NCBI GenBank assembly: GCA_028817895.1
Contig: JAPPOQ010000020.1
Coordinates: 62,001-126,000, forward strand
Length of the DNA stretch: 64,000 bases
Source: Ahrensia sp.
GTDB taxonomy: Bacteria > Pseudomonadota > Alphaproteobacteria > Rhizobiales > Rhizobiaceae
Direction: 5' to 3'
Below the pieces are notes generated by a model that was given only the letters and a program-made list of their open reading frames with translations, made no database searches and had not been told where the DNA came from. A program made the position numbers and the translations under genes. The stretch's first letter is position 1. Every line of letters starts with the position of its first letter. Below, one piece after another: positions 1-8,067 of this stretch.

Positions 1-612
1 TCCCCGGTTTTCGCCGAAGAGGTCAAGCATGAGCCGGTGAGGGTTGAAAGCAAGACCAGCACCTATGACGATGACTACTGGACCCGGGTCTGGTATCAAA
101 AACAGGCTGCCAAAGGCATCCACTACAAGAACCACGTCTATCGCAACGGCAAGCGCGTCAATAAGAAATACAGCAAAGGCAGCAGCAAAAAGCGCCGCAG
201 CGCAAAGAAGCGCAACCGCTCCAGAAAAGTCGCCGCCTATCGCCCGTCGGCACGTGACGGTGGTCGCGTCGTTGCCCGCGTAAGCCTGTCTCGCCAGCGC
301 ATGGATGTCTATCGCGGCGGTCGTCTGCTGCACACATGGAAAGTGTCAACCGGCCGCTCCGGCTACAGCACGCCACGCGGCACGTGGCGCATCCACCGCA
401 TGCACAAGCGCTACTTCTCGCGCAAATACAACAATGCGCCGATGCCGCATGCCATGTTCTACCATCGCGGTTTCGCCATTCATGGCACCAACTCGATTAG
501 TCGTCTTGGCCGTCGCGCTTCGCATGGCTGCGTGCGCTTGCACCCGTCCAATGCGGCCCGGCTGTTCGCCATGGTGCGTCGCCATGGCGGTACGGTACGC
601 GTGACCAACTGA
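1..612 (+). CDS. L,D-transpeptidase (YkuD domain), 5' end outside the window
   Basis: The frame is open from base 1, so the true start lies upstream and the gene is partial. The first visible residues (SPVFA then EEVKHEP) look like the end of a signal peptide, which places the protein in the periplasm. A Lys/Arg-rich linker covers about residues 40-75, followed by a YkuD catalytic domain with the HGTNS stretch and the SHGCVRLH motif that carries the catalytic Cys. The family makes 3-3 peptidoglycan cross-links or anchors lipoproteins to peptidoglycan. The domain ends about 20 residues after the catalytic motif, as usual, so the 3' end is complete. A terminator-like hairpin follows. A GTG at 37 could serve as a start, but it would remove the export signal. 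The family is certain; the exact linkage formed is not. Confidence 0.93.
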   Translation, partial: SPVFAEEVKHEPVRVESKTSTYDDDYWTRVWYQKQAAKGIHYKNHVYRNGKRVNKKYSKGSSKKRRSAKKRNRSRKVAAYRPSARDGGRVVARVSLSRQRMDVYRGGRLLHTWKVSTGRSGYSTPRGTWRIHRMHKRYFSRKYNNAPMPHAMFYHRGFAIHGTNSISRLGRRASHGCVRLHPSNAARLFAMVRRHGGTVRVTN

Positions 613-646
613 TCGCGCTGCCGATCATTCTGCATTAGCTATCTGG

Positions 647-675
647 AAAGGGCTTGCCGTTTGGCGGGCCCTTTT
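647..675 (+). terminator. Probable rho-independent terminator after the L,D-transpeptidase gene
   Basis: AAAGGGC (647-653) pairs with GCCCTTT (668-674). A second short GCC/GGC pairing sits inside across a small internal loop, and the stem ends in TTTT. It lies 35 bases after the stop codon and before the taurine genes. Confidence 0.7.
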
Positions 676-724
676 CCTTGCGCGCACTCGTTCTGCGACG
701 AGTATGACCGCGCATGGTGGCACG

Positions 725-757
725 CTGGACTCAACTGGAAAATTCAACTGGCACCTT
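725..757 (+). promoter_or_regulatory. TauR-box-like repeats upstream of tpa
   Basis: CTGGACTCAA at 725-734 matches the TauR repeat CTGGACYTAA known from Rhodobacter capsulatus at 9 of 10 positions. Weaker CTGG-starting repeats follow at 735 and 748, and TCAACTGG occurs twice (731-738, 744-751). The array ends about 70 bases before the tpa start codon, a sensible place for activator binding. The assignment rests on motif similarity and on the tauR gene downstream. Confidence 0.5.
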
Positions 758-827
758 CGAGCGTCTGTTCATTGCGCTGCGATTCTGGTGAAATGCGCTT
801 CGACATCAGCGGTTCGGAGCTTTGATC

Positions 828-2219
828 ATGAACATTCACGTTGGCGAAAATGACATCAGCCACGTTGTCTCGGCAGACAAGGCGCATGTTTGGCATCATC
901 TCACTCAGCATGCGAAGTTTGATGCTGTTGACCCGCTGATCATCGTGGAAGGAAAGGGGCTGCGGGTCTGGAACCAGGCAGGCCGTGAGCATCTTGATGC
1001 GGTGTCCGGCGGCGTGTGGACGGTGAATGTCGGCTATGGCCGCGCAACGATCGCCGACGCCGTGCGCGATCAACTCGTCAAGATGAACTTTTTTGGTGGG
1101 ACGATGGGAAGCGTGCCCGCCGCACTGTTTTCGCAGCGATTGGTTGAAAAAATGCCTGGCATGAGCCGCGTTTACTATTCAAGCTCCGGTTCCGAGGCTA
1201 ATGAGAAGGCTTACAAGATCGTGCGTCAGATCGCGCACAACACTTATGGCGGCAAGAAGCACAAGATCCTGTATCGCGAGCGTGACTATCACGGAACGAC
1301 CATCACGGCCTTGTCGTCTGGCGGGCAGAATGAACGGCGCGATCAGTACGGCCCTTACACTCCGGGTTTTGTCGAAGTTCCGCATTGCCTGGAATACCGC
1401 TCGCAATGGGGTGACGTCGACGACTACGGCGTCCGCGCGGCCAATGCGATTGAGGAGATCATCCTACGCGAAGGCCCCGATACGGTTGGTGGTCTCATTC
1501 TCGAACCCATAACGGCCGGCGGTGGCGTCATCACGCCACCCAGAGGCTATTGGGAGCGCGTGCAGGAGATTTGCCGCAAGTATGATGTTCTGCTGATCAT
1601 CGATGAAGTCGTTTGCGGCATGGGGCGCACCGGCACGTGGTTTGGGTATCAGCACTATGGCGTTGAGCCGGATATTGTGACCATGGCCAAGGGCGTGGCG
1701 TCCGGTTATGCGGCGATTTCCTGTACGGTGACGACGGAGAAGGTCTTTCAGATGTTCCGGTCGGACCCAGATGACCATATGAGCTATTTCCGCGATATTT
1801 CCACGTTTGGCGGATGCACCGCCGGTCCGGCAGCGGCGCTCGAAAATCTTCGTATTCTGGAAGACGAAAGGCTGCTGGAAAACTGCACCGCGATGGGCGA
1901 ATACATGCTTGGTCGGCTTGGCGAGTTGAAAGAAAAACATGCCATGATCGGGGATGTACGCGGCAAGGGTCTGTTTTTGGGCGCCGAACTGGTCGCGGAT
2001 CGCGAAACCAAGGAGCCGCTTCCCGAAAATCTGGTGCAGGCTGTTGCGGGGGACTGCCTTGCCAACAATGCTGTTGTTATCGGCATGACAAACCGGTCAC
2101 TGTCTGGTCTCAACAACACGCTGTGCTTCAGCCCCGCACTGATCTGCACCAAGAGCGATGTGGATGAGATTATCAGCGCTGTTGACGGTGCGCTGACTCG
2201 CGCGGCAGCGGCCAACTAA
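828..2219 (+). CDS. tpa: Taurine--pyruvate aminotransferase
   Basis: A 463-residue class-III PLP aminotransferase that transfers the amino group of taurine to pyruvate, giving sulfoacetaldehyde and alanine in the cytoplasm. The PLP-contacting IIDEVVCGMGRTG motif is near residue 260 and the Schiff-base Lys lies in MAKGVASG near residue 288. Length and overall sequence are those of Tpa, and tauR and xsc nearby support the substrate call. The ATG at 828 is preferred over a TTG at 822 because CGGAG ends 8 bases before it. The gene faces convergently into a coiled-coil gene. A related beta-alanine or omega-amino-acid transaminase is the alternative from sequence alone, but the context makes taurine much more likely. 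Confidence 0.93.
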   Translation: MNIHVGENDISHVVSADKAHVWHHLTQHAKFDAVDPLIIVEGKGLRVWNQAGREHLDAVSGGVWTVNVGYGRATIADAVRDQLVKMNFFGGTMGSVPAALFSQRLVEKMPGMSRVYYSSSGSEANEKAYKIVRQIAHNTYGGKKHKILYRERDYHGTTITALSSGGQNERRDQYGPYTPGFVEVPHCLEYRSQWGDVDDYGVRAANAIEEIILREGPDTVGGLILEPITAGGGVITPPRGYWERVQEICRKYDVLLIIDEVVCGMGRTGTWFGYQHYGVEPDIVTMAKGVASGYAAISCTVTTEKVFQMFRSDPDDHMSYFRDISTFGGCTAGPAAALENLRILEDERLLENCTAMGEYMLGRLGELKEKHAMIGDVRGKGLFLGAELVADRETKEPLPENLVQAVAGDCLANNAVVIGMTNRSLSGLNNTLCFSPALICTKSDVDEIISAVDGALTRAAAAN

Positions 2220-2258
2220 TCGGCCACGCCAACTTGCTGAATGGGTACGAGGTACAGT

Positions 2259-3548
2259 CTAGGCGCTAGCCGAATTCTGTGAGGGCACGGCTTCCGTGGG
2301 GTCGGCCTCGGCCTGCGAGTCGTAGGTTTGCGCCTCAGCGGGTTTTGCAGCGCTAAGGGGAATCGGTGAATTGGTGCTGCCGAAGTCGCCAACTGTTTCA
2401 AAGGGTTGCCGTTCCACACCGCTTGTTAGACGGGATTCCAATTCAACGATGCGCTTCTCTTTCAGACGCGCAGAATTTTCCGCTTCGCGTTTGAAGCCGG
2501 ACAGCTCGTGAGACATCTCTTCAAGCTGTGTTTGCAGTGCCAAAACGCGTGAGTTGGCATCACTATGTTTCAGCCTCAGGTCGGACAGGCCGACGGCGCT
2601 GCGTTGCAGTTCGTCTTCCAACTCATCATTCTTCGTACGCAGAGCCGCGATGGTTTTCTCGCTTTGCTTGCGCAGAGCTTCAAACTGCTGGATGCGCTGG
2701 ATCAGAGTGTCCCGCTCCTGCGCCTGCTCGCGCTGAACGCGTTCGGCTGTCTCCAGCTTCTCGATCAGATTGGCCCGATCATTCTCGGTCTTGGCCAAGA
2801 GGGCCTTGCCCTGATTGATCTCAACGCTCTGCTCACGCTTGGTTTCCAGCAAACGTGCAATTTCCTTGCGCGCCATCTCAATCGTATTGCGCGATTTGGC
2901 CTTTTCGGCCTCCATGAAGTCAAGCCGAGTCTGCTGCTCTTCGAGCGTCTCCTTGGCTTCTTCGTATTGCTGGCTGAGCGTACGGTTGAAGCTGGTCAGC
3001 TTCTCAGACGCATTCTCGGTCGCCTCAAGCTGGGTGAGGTCAACCTCAGCTGCGTCCAGATAACGGTTCAGCAAATCGGCCTTGGCGGCGAGATCCCGCA
3101 AAATTGCCGTGCCGTCAGCGATCTGGCCCTTCAATTCCGCGCAGGTCGTTTGTTTGTCGCGCAATTTCAACACGCGTGCGGAAAGGTAATCGTCCCCGCT
3201 CGTCTCCTCGGCTTGCTGCGCGCTTTGGCCTTCCATCTGCTCTTTCAGGAGCGCCTGGAACTCGCTCTCAACAACCGGGTCATGGCCAACCTGCTGCTGG
3301 CTGGACATGGGAGGTCTGGGTTGGTCCGGGTTGATTGGATCAGAAATCTTGCGATCGATGCCCTGGGCGGATTCCGACTCGCCGTCCCTGACCATCGCAA
3401 CTTCGTCTGCGTCGTCCATGTTCAGCTCACTTTTCTCGCTCACCGCAAAGAGTCTAACAGCGGGAAGATCCAATTCCACAGTTTCTTTCGCTTTATCCCG
3501 TGATGTCGAGTCCGTTTTCGCCAGAAAGTTCATTGTTCCGGTCCGCAT
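2259..3548 (-). CDS. Long coiled-coil protein of unknown function
   Basis: A 429-residue acidic, Gln/Glu/Lys/Arg-rich protein. Residues 1-110 are low-complexity and probably disordered. Residues about 120-375 form near-continuous heptad-like sequence typical of a long coiled coil, and a Pro/Ala/Glu-rich tail follows. I see no signal peptide, membrane segment or catalytic motif and do not recognise a family. The start at 3548 has GGGGGA 7 bases upstream; a second ATG at 3533 is weaker. The gene lies between tpa and tauR on the opposite strand, and the TauR-box-like repeats in its upstream region are oriented towards it. It may be structural or a scaffold; any link to taurine metabolism is inference from position. 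Confidence 0.8.
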   Translation of the reverse strand: MRTGTMNFLAKTDSTSRDKAKETVELDLPAVRLFAVSEKSELNMDDADEVAMVRDGESESAQGIDRKISDPINPDQPRPPMSSQQQVGHDPVVESEFQALLKEQMEGQSAQQAEETSGDDYLSARVLKLRDKQTTCAELKGQIADGTAILRDLAAKADLLNRYLDAAEVDLTQLEATENASEKLTSFNRTLSQQYEEAKETLEEQQTRLDFMEAEKAKSRNTIEMARKEIARLLETKREQSVEINQGKALLAKTENDRANLIEKLETAERVQREQAQERDTLIQRIQQFEALRKQSEKTIAALRTKNDELEDELQRSAVGLSDLRLKHSDANSRVLALQTQLEEMSHELSGFKREAENSARLKEKRIVELESRLTSGVERQPFETVGDFGSTNSPIPLSAAKPAEAQTYDSQAEADPTEAVPSQNSASA

Positions 3549-3710
3549 TGCTGATCCCCCAGCTTAATTCTGTCAGAAAACGCATTGTCTTGATACTGAA
3601 CGTTGCCGAGTTGGTTAACTCTATTGCAACCAAGAATCACCTGTAGCAGCGGCTCGTTAACGCTTCGTTTACCCAAGCGGCCATGGCGATTCAATGCGAG
3701 TCTGGGCGAA

Positions 3711-3744
3711 TTGAGTCCAGATTGACAATTGATCTTTGGTCCAG
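3711..3744 (-). promoter_or_regulatory. Pair of TauR-box-like repeats between tauR and the coiled-coil gene
   Basis: On the minus strand CTGGACTCAA (3720-3711) is identical to the best box before tpa, and CTGGACCAAA (3744-3735) is a second copy; each matches CTGGACYTAA at 9 of 10 positions. They are direct repeats 24 bases apart, start to start. They sit 33-66 bases before the tauR start codon but are oriented as in the tpa promoter towards the minus-strand coiled-coil gene. Either tauR autoregulation or activation of the coiled-coil gene is possible. Confidence 0.55.
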
Positions 3745-3776
3745 TGTGATGCGCAATTCTCGTCACAGGACCATCC

Positions 3777-5267
3777 ATGCGCGACTTTCTCATTACGCTT
3801 GACCGCGGTGACAAGAAGAGCCTTCAGGCGCAGCTGCGTGAGGTTCTCGTGTCTGCTATCCTGGCCGGCCACCTGCGGGCGAGCGAAAAACTGCCATCCA
3901 CCAGGCATCTTTCACGGCAGTTGGGCATCTCGCGAAACACAGCCGTCATCGTGTATCAGGGATTGGTCGAGGACGGATATCTGCGCACGTCTGAACGATC
4001 CGGCTATTTCGTCAATGAAATCGTTCAGGAAATGGGCATTGGCGCCGCCCGGCATATGGAGCTTGACGAGGAGAGGAGGCTTCGACCGCGCCAGACCGTT
4101 GACTGGCAAGTCCGGTTGCGGGTTCGACCGACCGCACAACGCAACATCCACAAGCCGCTGAATTGGCGTCAGTTGCCCTATCCCTTCATTTATGGGCAGC
4201 CCGACCCGACGCTGTTTCCAATTTCCGATTGGCGCGACTGTGCCTATCGCGCGATGGGGCGCAAGTGGCTGGACGAATGGAGCCAGGACACTCAGGACAA
4301 CGATGATGAGATGCTGGTTGACGAAATCCGCAGCCGCATTTTGCCCCGCCGTGGCATATTGGCAGGGGAGGATCAGATCCTGGTGACTTTGGGAGCGCAG
4401 CAGGCGATCTATATGTTGGCGAGCCTGTTGGTTTCTCGTTCGACCGAGGTCGCGCTGGAGGAACCCGGCTATCCCGATGCGCGCAATATTTTCGCGCTGC
4501 GTAGCGAGACGATCAGGACCATCGATGTCGATGAGCAGGGATTGCCCGTCGATGAACGGCTTGACGGGACGCAAATCCTTTACACCACGCCCAGTCACCA
4601 ATTGCCCACAACGGTGACGATGCCTCCGCAGCGCCGAAAGGCATTGTTGGAAAAAGCGCGCCAACAGGATTTTCTGATTGTGGAAGACGATTATGAGCTG
4701 GAAGCCAACTATGTCGGCGACCCGCTTCCAGCCCTCAAGGCGCACGACAGCGATGGGCGCGTCATCTATCTGGGATCGTTCTCAAAGACGCTGTTTCCGG
4801 GCCTCAGGCTTGGGTTTATCGTTGCCGATGCGGAATTGATCAAGGAGTTGCGTGCGCTGCGTCGGCTCATGGTGCGTCATCCGCCCGTCAACAATCAGCG
4901 CAGCACTGCGTTTTTCCTCTCTCTCGGCTTCTACGATGTTTTCGTGCGCCGCCTGCACCGCACCTATCGGGAGCGTTGGACTTTAATGCGAGAGGCGTTG
5001 CAGGCTGAGTTTCCCGATGCAACCGTCACACATGCGATGGGCGGATCGTCCTATTGGGTCGACTTTGCGGGCGGTCAGCTGTCCGACTTCGACTCGGAGC
5101 GGCTGGCGACTCTGGCGCTTGAGAAGGGTGTGCTGATCGAACCCGGCGGCATTTATTCGCATCAGGCCCGGTCAAAAAGCTGCGCACGGCTTGGTTTCTC
5201 GTCAATCGCAACAGATCGCATCGAAGAGGGGTTGGCGCGTCTGCGTCACGTCATGGATGCGAACTGA
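3777..5267 (+). CDS. tauR: MocR-type (GntR/aminotransferase) regulator TauR
   Basis: A 496-residue MocR-family regulator: a winged-helix GntR domain at about residues 1-80, a linker, and a class-I aminotransferase-fold sensor domain. The PLP-binding pieces are present, with EDDY near residue 303 and the PLP Lys at about 337 in GSFSKTLFPGLRLG, so PLP can be bound as a cofactor or sensor. TauR activates taurine genes in Rhodobacter capsulatus; here it lies between tpa and xsc, the same set of three genes. AGGA 6 bases before the ATG supports the start. It ends 7 bases from a convergent small gene. Other MocR members (GabR, PdxR) are alternatives, but context favours TauR. Confidence 0.88.
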   Translation: MRDFLITLDRGDKKSLQAQLREVLVSAILAGHLRASEKLPSTRHLSRQLGISRNTAVIVYQGLVEDGYLRTSERSGYFVNEIVQEMGIGAARHMELDEERRLRPRQTVDWQVRLRVRPTAQRNIHKPLNWRQLPYPFIYGQPDPTLFPISDWRDCAYRAMGRKWLDEWSQDTQDNDDEMLVDEIRSRILPRRGILAGEDQILVTLGAQQAIYMLASLLVSRSTEVALEEPGYPDARNIFALRSETIRTIDVDEQGLPVDERLDGTQILYTTPSHQLPTTVTMPPQRRKALLEKARQQDFLIVEDDYELEANYVGDPLPALKAHDSDGRVIYLGSFSKTLFPGLRLGFIVADAELIKELRALRRLMVRHPPVNNQRSTAFFLSLGFYDVFVRRLHRTYRERWTLMREALQAEFPDATVTHAMGGSSYWVDFAGGQLSDFDSERLATLALEKGVLIEPGGIYSHQARSKSCARLGFSSIATDRIEEGLARLRHVMDAN

Positions 5268-5274
5268 GGCTCGC

Positions 5275-5604
5275 TCAGCCGCCAAATTTGAACTTGTCGT
5301 CTTTGCCCAGCGGTTCTTCGCAAATCTTGAGGCTGCAACTGCCCGACTTGGTCGGAACGAAGTGCCACTCGATCAGTTCGAACGCGGAACAATAGGATCG
5401 ATTGGACACGAAACGCCGGTAAACGCGCGAACTTTTCGTGTCCATCACCACCGCCCCTTGTTGATTCACGAATTCCCGAGCGTCTTCACAGGTGAAGGAC
5501 TTGGTGCTCGGCCTTGCCTCAGCGTGGCCCGTCAATATCAGCAAGACAGCCATGCCCGCCGCGAGGGCGGGCATGGCCAATCTTGCGTTGGAGATGATGG
5601 TCAT
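5275..5604 (-). CDS. Small secreted Cys-containing protein, copy 2 of a tandem pair
   Basis: A 109-residue protein with a hydrophobic N-terminal signal sequence ending around HAEA and a mature part with conserved Cys: FTC near the start, SYC in the middle, and CSLKIC near the end. It is the same length as the adjacent upstream gene and clearly paralogous (NQQGAVVMDT against NQRGAVVFNT; RVYRRFV against RVFRRLV). The conserved Cys probably form two disulfides after export. The frame extends further upstream, but the ATG at 5604 starts the signal peptide and leaves a 23-base gap to the neighbour, so the longer reading is unlikely. Function unknown. Confidence 0.82.
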   Translation of the reverse strand: MTIISNARLAMPALAAGMAVLLILTGHAEARPSTKSFTCEDAREFVNQQGAVVMDTKSSRVYRRFVSNRSYCSAFELIEWHFVPTKSGSCSLKICEEPLGKDDKFKFGG

Positions 5605-5627
5605 CGTCCGCTTGAGCCTTCGTGCAC

Positions 5628-5957
5628 TCACCTTGAAGAGCGACCCAAAGGCTGGTGACAGATTCTCACGCGGCAACGACCATCGCGTGTCGGCACAGAG
5701 ATGTTGCGTGTGTTCTCGACCAGCGCGCATTGTGAACGATTGCGTACGAGGCGACGGAAGACGCGGTTGTTGCGCGTGTTGAATACAACCGCTCCCCGTT
5801 GGTTGATGGTCGAGCGCAGCGCACTGCAGGTAAAGTCGCTGGTATTGGGTCGCGCTTCTGCCGTCTCGCTTGAGAACATCGCGCCGGATGTCACAGTTAG
5901 GCCGAAAAATGCCGCCGTCAGAAGGGTGGATTTCATAGTTGTAATGGAATGCTTCAT
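5628..5957 (-). CDS. Small secreted Cys-containing protein, copy 1 of a tandem pair
   Basis: A 109-residue protein with a signal sequence (hydrophobic stretch around residues 10-27, probable cleavage after AEA) and four Cys in the mature region, in FTC, SQC and CRVRIC. It is more basic than its downstream copy. The fold appears to be a small disulfide-bonded domain, probably periplasmic or extracellular. The two copies sit head to tail between tauR and xsc on the opposite strand, so they interrupt the taurine cluster. I do not recognise a named family. Two equally long paralogues with shared Cys spacing make it unlikely that these are chance frames. Confidence 0.83.
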   Translation of the reverse strand: MKHSITTMKSTLLTAAFFGLTVTSGAMFSSETAEARPNTSDFTCSALRSTINQRGAVVFNTRNNRVFRRLVRNRSQCALVENTRNISVPTRDGRCRVRICHQPLGRSSR

Positions 5958-6039
5958 CGAGTTGCTCCTGCCGCAATTGAGCTTGCCAAGTCAGCCTAAC
6001 GTGTTGAGGCCACGGGGAAAGGGTACGAAAGGCCAGTCT

Positions 6040-6075
6040 GGTTCAACTCCATGTGAGGCGGGTCAACTCCGTGTG
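6040..6075 (+). promoter_or_regulatory. Direct repeat upstream of xsc, possible regulator site
   Basis: GGTTCAACTCCATGTG (6040-6055) and GGGTCAACTCCGTGTG (6060-6075) match at 14 of 16 bases with a 20-base period. The TCAACT core also occurs in the repeats before tpa. The site is about 190 bases before the xsc start, in the 307-base gap between the small secreted genes and xsc. Nothing else was recognised in that gap. Confidence 0.4.
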
Positions 6076-6264
6076 ATAGTCGCGCGCATCTCGCCATGCC
6101 CTGTCACGCGCGGGAGCAGGACCCGGTCGCACATGACCGCAAATGGCCTCAAATGGCTGTGGCATCTGGCACCAAGACAATCGTGGCTGGACCCATTAAG
6201 TTCCTCCCATGCATCGGCCTTTCCGAACAGATTGGCCGATTTCTCTACGTTCCAGGATGATCTC

Positions 6265-8046
6265 ATGACCAAAATGACCACGGAAGAAGCCTTCGTCAAA
6301 GTGCTTCAAATGCACGGCATCGAGCATGCCTTCGGCATTATCGGATCGGCCATGATGCCGATTTCGGATCTGTTTCCGCGCGCCGGTATCAAGTTCTGGG
6401 ACGCAGCGCATGAGTGCAATGCGGGCATGATGGCCGATGGTTACACGCGTGCAACCGGCAAAATGGCGATGATGGTCGCCCAGAACGGCCCCGGTATCAC
6501 CAATTTCGTGACACCTGTGAAAACGGCTTACTGGAACCACACGCCTCTTCTGCTGGTCACGCCGCAGGCGGCCAACAAGACGATTGGGCAGGGCGGTTTC
6601 CAGGAAATCGAGCAGATGAAGCTGTTCGAGGACATGGTTTGCTATCAGGAAGAGGTGCGTGACCCATCCCGCATGGCTGAGGTGCTGAACCGTGTGATTG
6701 CGCAGGCTCGTCGGCAAAGCGCCCCGGCGCAGATCAACGTGCCGCGCGATTACTGGACGCAGGTCATCGACATTGAACTGCCTCAGATCGTGGACTTCGA
6801 GCGCCCCTCCGGCGGCGAAGACGCCATCGCGCAGGCAGCCGAATTGTTGTCGAATGCCAAGTTCCCGGTCATGCTCAATGGTGCAGGCGTCGTGATCGGC
6901 GGTGCGATCGAAGCCTCCGCCAAGCTGGCTGAACGGCTTGCGGCGCCAGTGTGCTGCAACTACCAGCACAATGACGCGTTTCCCGGGTCGCACCCGCTTT
7001 CGGTCGGACCACTGGGCTACAATGGCTCGAAGGCAGCCATGGAACTCATCGCCAAGGCTGACGTGGTGCTGGCCCTTGGAACCCGCCTCAACCCCTTCTC
7101 TACGCTGCCCGGTTATGGCATCGACTATTGGCCGAAGGGAGCGAAGCTCATTCAGGTCGACATCAATGCGGACCGGATCGGCCTGACCAAGCCTGTGACA
7201 GTTGGTATTCAGGGAGACGCCAGAAAGGTCGCAGAGGCGCTTTTGGACAAGGTAACGCCATCAGCATCGTCAGATGAGTTGAAAGAACGTCGCGATCTCA
7301 TCTCGCAGACCAAATCGTCCTGGCTGCAAACCCTGTCTTCCATGGATCACGAGGATGACGATCCGGGCACCACTTGGAACGAGCGTGCGCGCGATCGTGA
7401 GCCGCAGAAGATGTCGCCGCGCATGGCTTGGCGCGCCATCCAGCAAGCCCTGCCGAAGGAAGCCATCATTTCCTCGGACATCGGCAACAATTGCGCCATC
7501 GGCAATGCCTACCCGACCTTCGAGAAGGGTCGCAAATACCTTGCGCCCGGCCTGTTCGGCCCTTGCGGTTACGGCTTCCCAGCGATCATCGGAGCCAAGA
7601 TGGGCCAGCCTGATACGCCAGTGGTCGGTTTTGCGGGCGACGGCGCTTTCGGCATTTCGATGAATGAGATGACCGCCTGCGGTCGCGATGACTGGCCGGC
7701 GATCACCATGGTGATTTTCCGCAACTATCAGTGGGGTGCGGAAAAGCGCAACACCACGCTGTGGTTCGACGACAACTTCGTTGGAACGGAACTCGATCTT
7801 GATGTCGAATATGCCAAGATCGCGCAGGCCTGCGGTGTCGAAGGCGTGCAGGTTGCGGCAATGGAGGACCTGACCAGCGAGTTGGACAAGGCGATCGAGG
7901 CTCAGATGAAAGAGGGCCAGACCACCTTTATCGAGGTGCTGCTCAACCAGGAACTTGGGGAACCCTTCCGTCGCGATGCGATGAAGAAACCGGTTTCCGT
8001 TGCGGGTATAGACCCGGCAGATATGCGTCAGCAGGCAGGGGCTTGA
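6265..8046 (+). CDS. xsc: Sulfoacetaldehyde acetyltransferase
   Basis: A 593-residue thiamine-diphosphate enzyme that converts sulfoacetaldehyde plus phosphate to acetyl phosphate and sulfite in the cytoplasm. The N-terminal pyrimidine-binding domain (EEAFVKVLQMHGIEHAFGI), a central domain and the C-terminal ThDP/Mg domain with GDGAFG...RNYQ are all present and full length. The sequence is Xsc-like throughout rather than acetolactate-synthase-like. The frame is open far upstream, but MTKMTTEEAF at 6265 is the natural start, with AGGA 8 bases before it. It follows tpa and tauR and precedes a sulfite exporter and sulfite dehydrogenase. No pta (phosphotransacetylase) gene lies in the window, so acetyl phosphate conversion must be encoded elsewhere. 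Confidence 0.95.
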   Translation: MTKMTTEEAFVKVLQMHGIEHAFGIIGSAMMPISDLFPRAGIKFWDAAHECNAGMMADGYTRATGKMAMMVAQNGPGITNFVTPVKTAYWNHTPLLLVTPQAANKTIGQGGFQEIEQMKLFEDMVCYQEEVRDPSRMAEVLNRVIAQARRQSAPAQINVPRDYWTQVIDIELPQIVDFERPSGGEDAIAQAAELLSNAKFPVMLNGAGVVIGGAIEASAKLAERLAAPVCCNYQHNDAFPGSHPLSVGPLGYNGSKAAMELIAKADVVLALGTRLNPFSTLPGYGIDYWPKGAKLIQVDINADRIGLTKPVTVGIQGDARKVAEALLDKVTPSASSDELKERRDLISQTKSSWLQTLSSMDHEDDDPGTTWNERARDREPQKMSPRMAWRAIQQALPKEAIISSDIGNNCAIGNAYPTFEKGRKYLAPGLFGPCGYGFPAIIGAKMGQPDTPVVGFAGDGAFGISMNEMTACGRDDWPAITMVIFRNYQWGAEKRNTTLWFDDNFVGTELDLDVEYAKIAQACGVEGVQVAAMEDLTSELDKAIEAQMKEGQTTFIEVLLNQELGEPFRRDAMKKPVSVAGIDPADMRQQAGA

Positions 8047-8067
8047 CGCGGTTCTCCGGCCTTATGG

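Noticed and set aside
5701-6264. N-terminal extension of the Xsc reading frame
   Set aside because: The frame is open but crosses the secreted-protein gene and the repeat region; the family start and AGGA site are at 6265.
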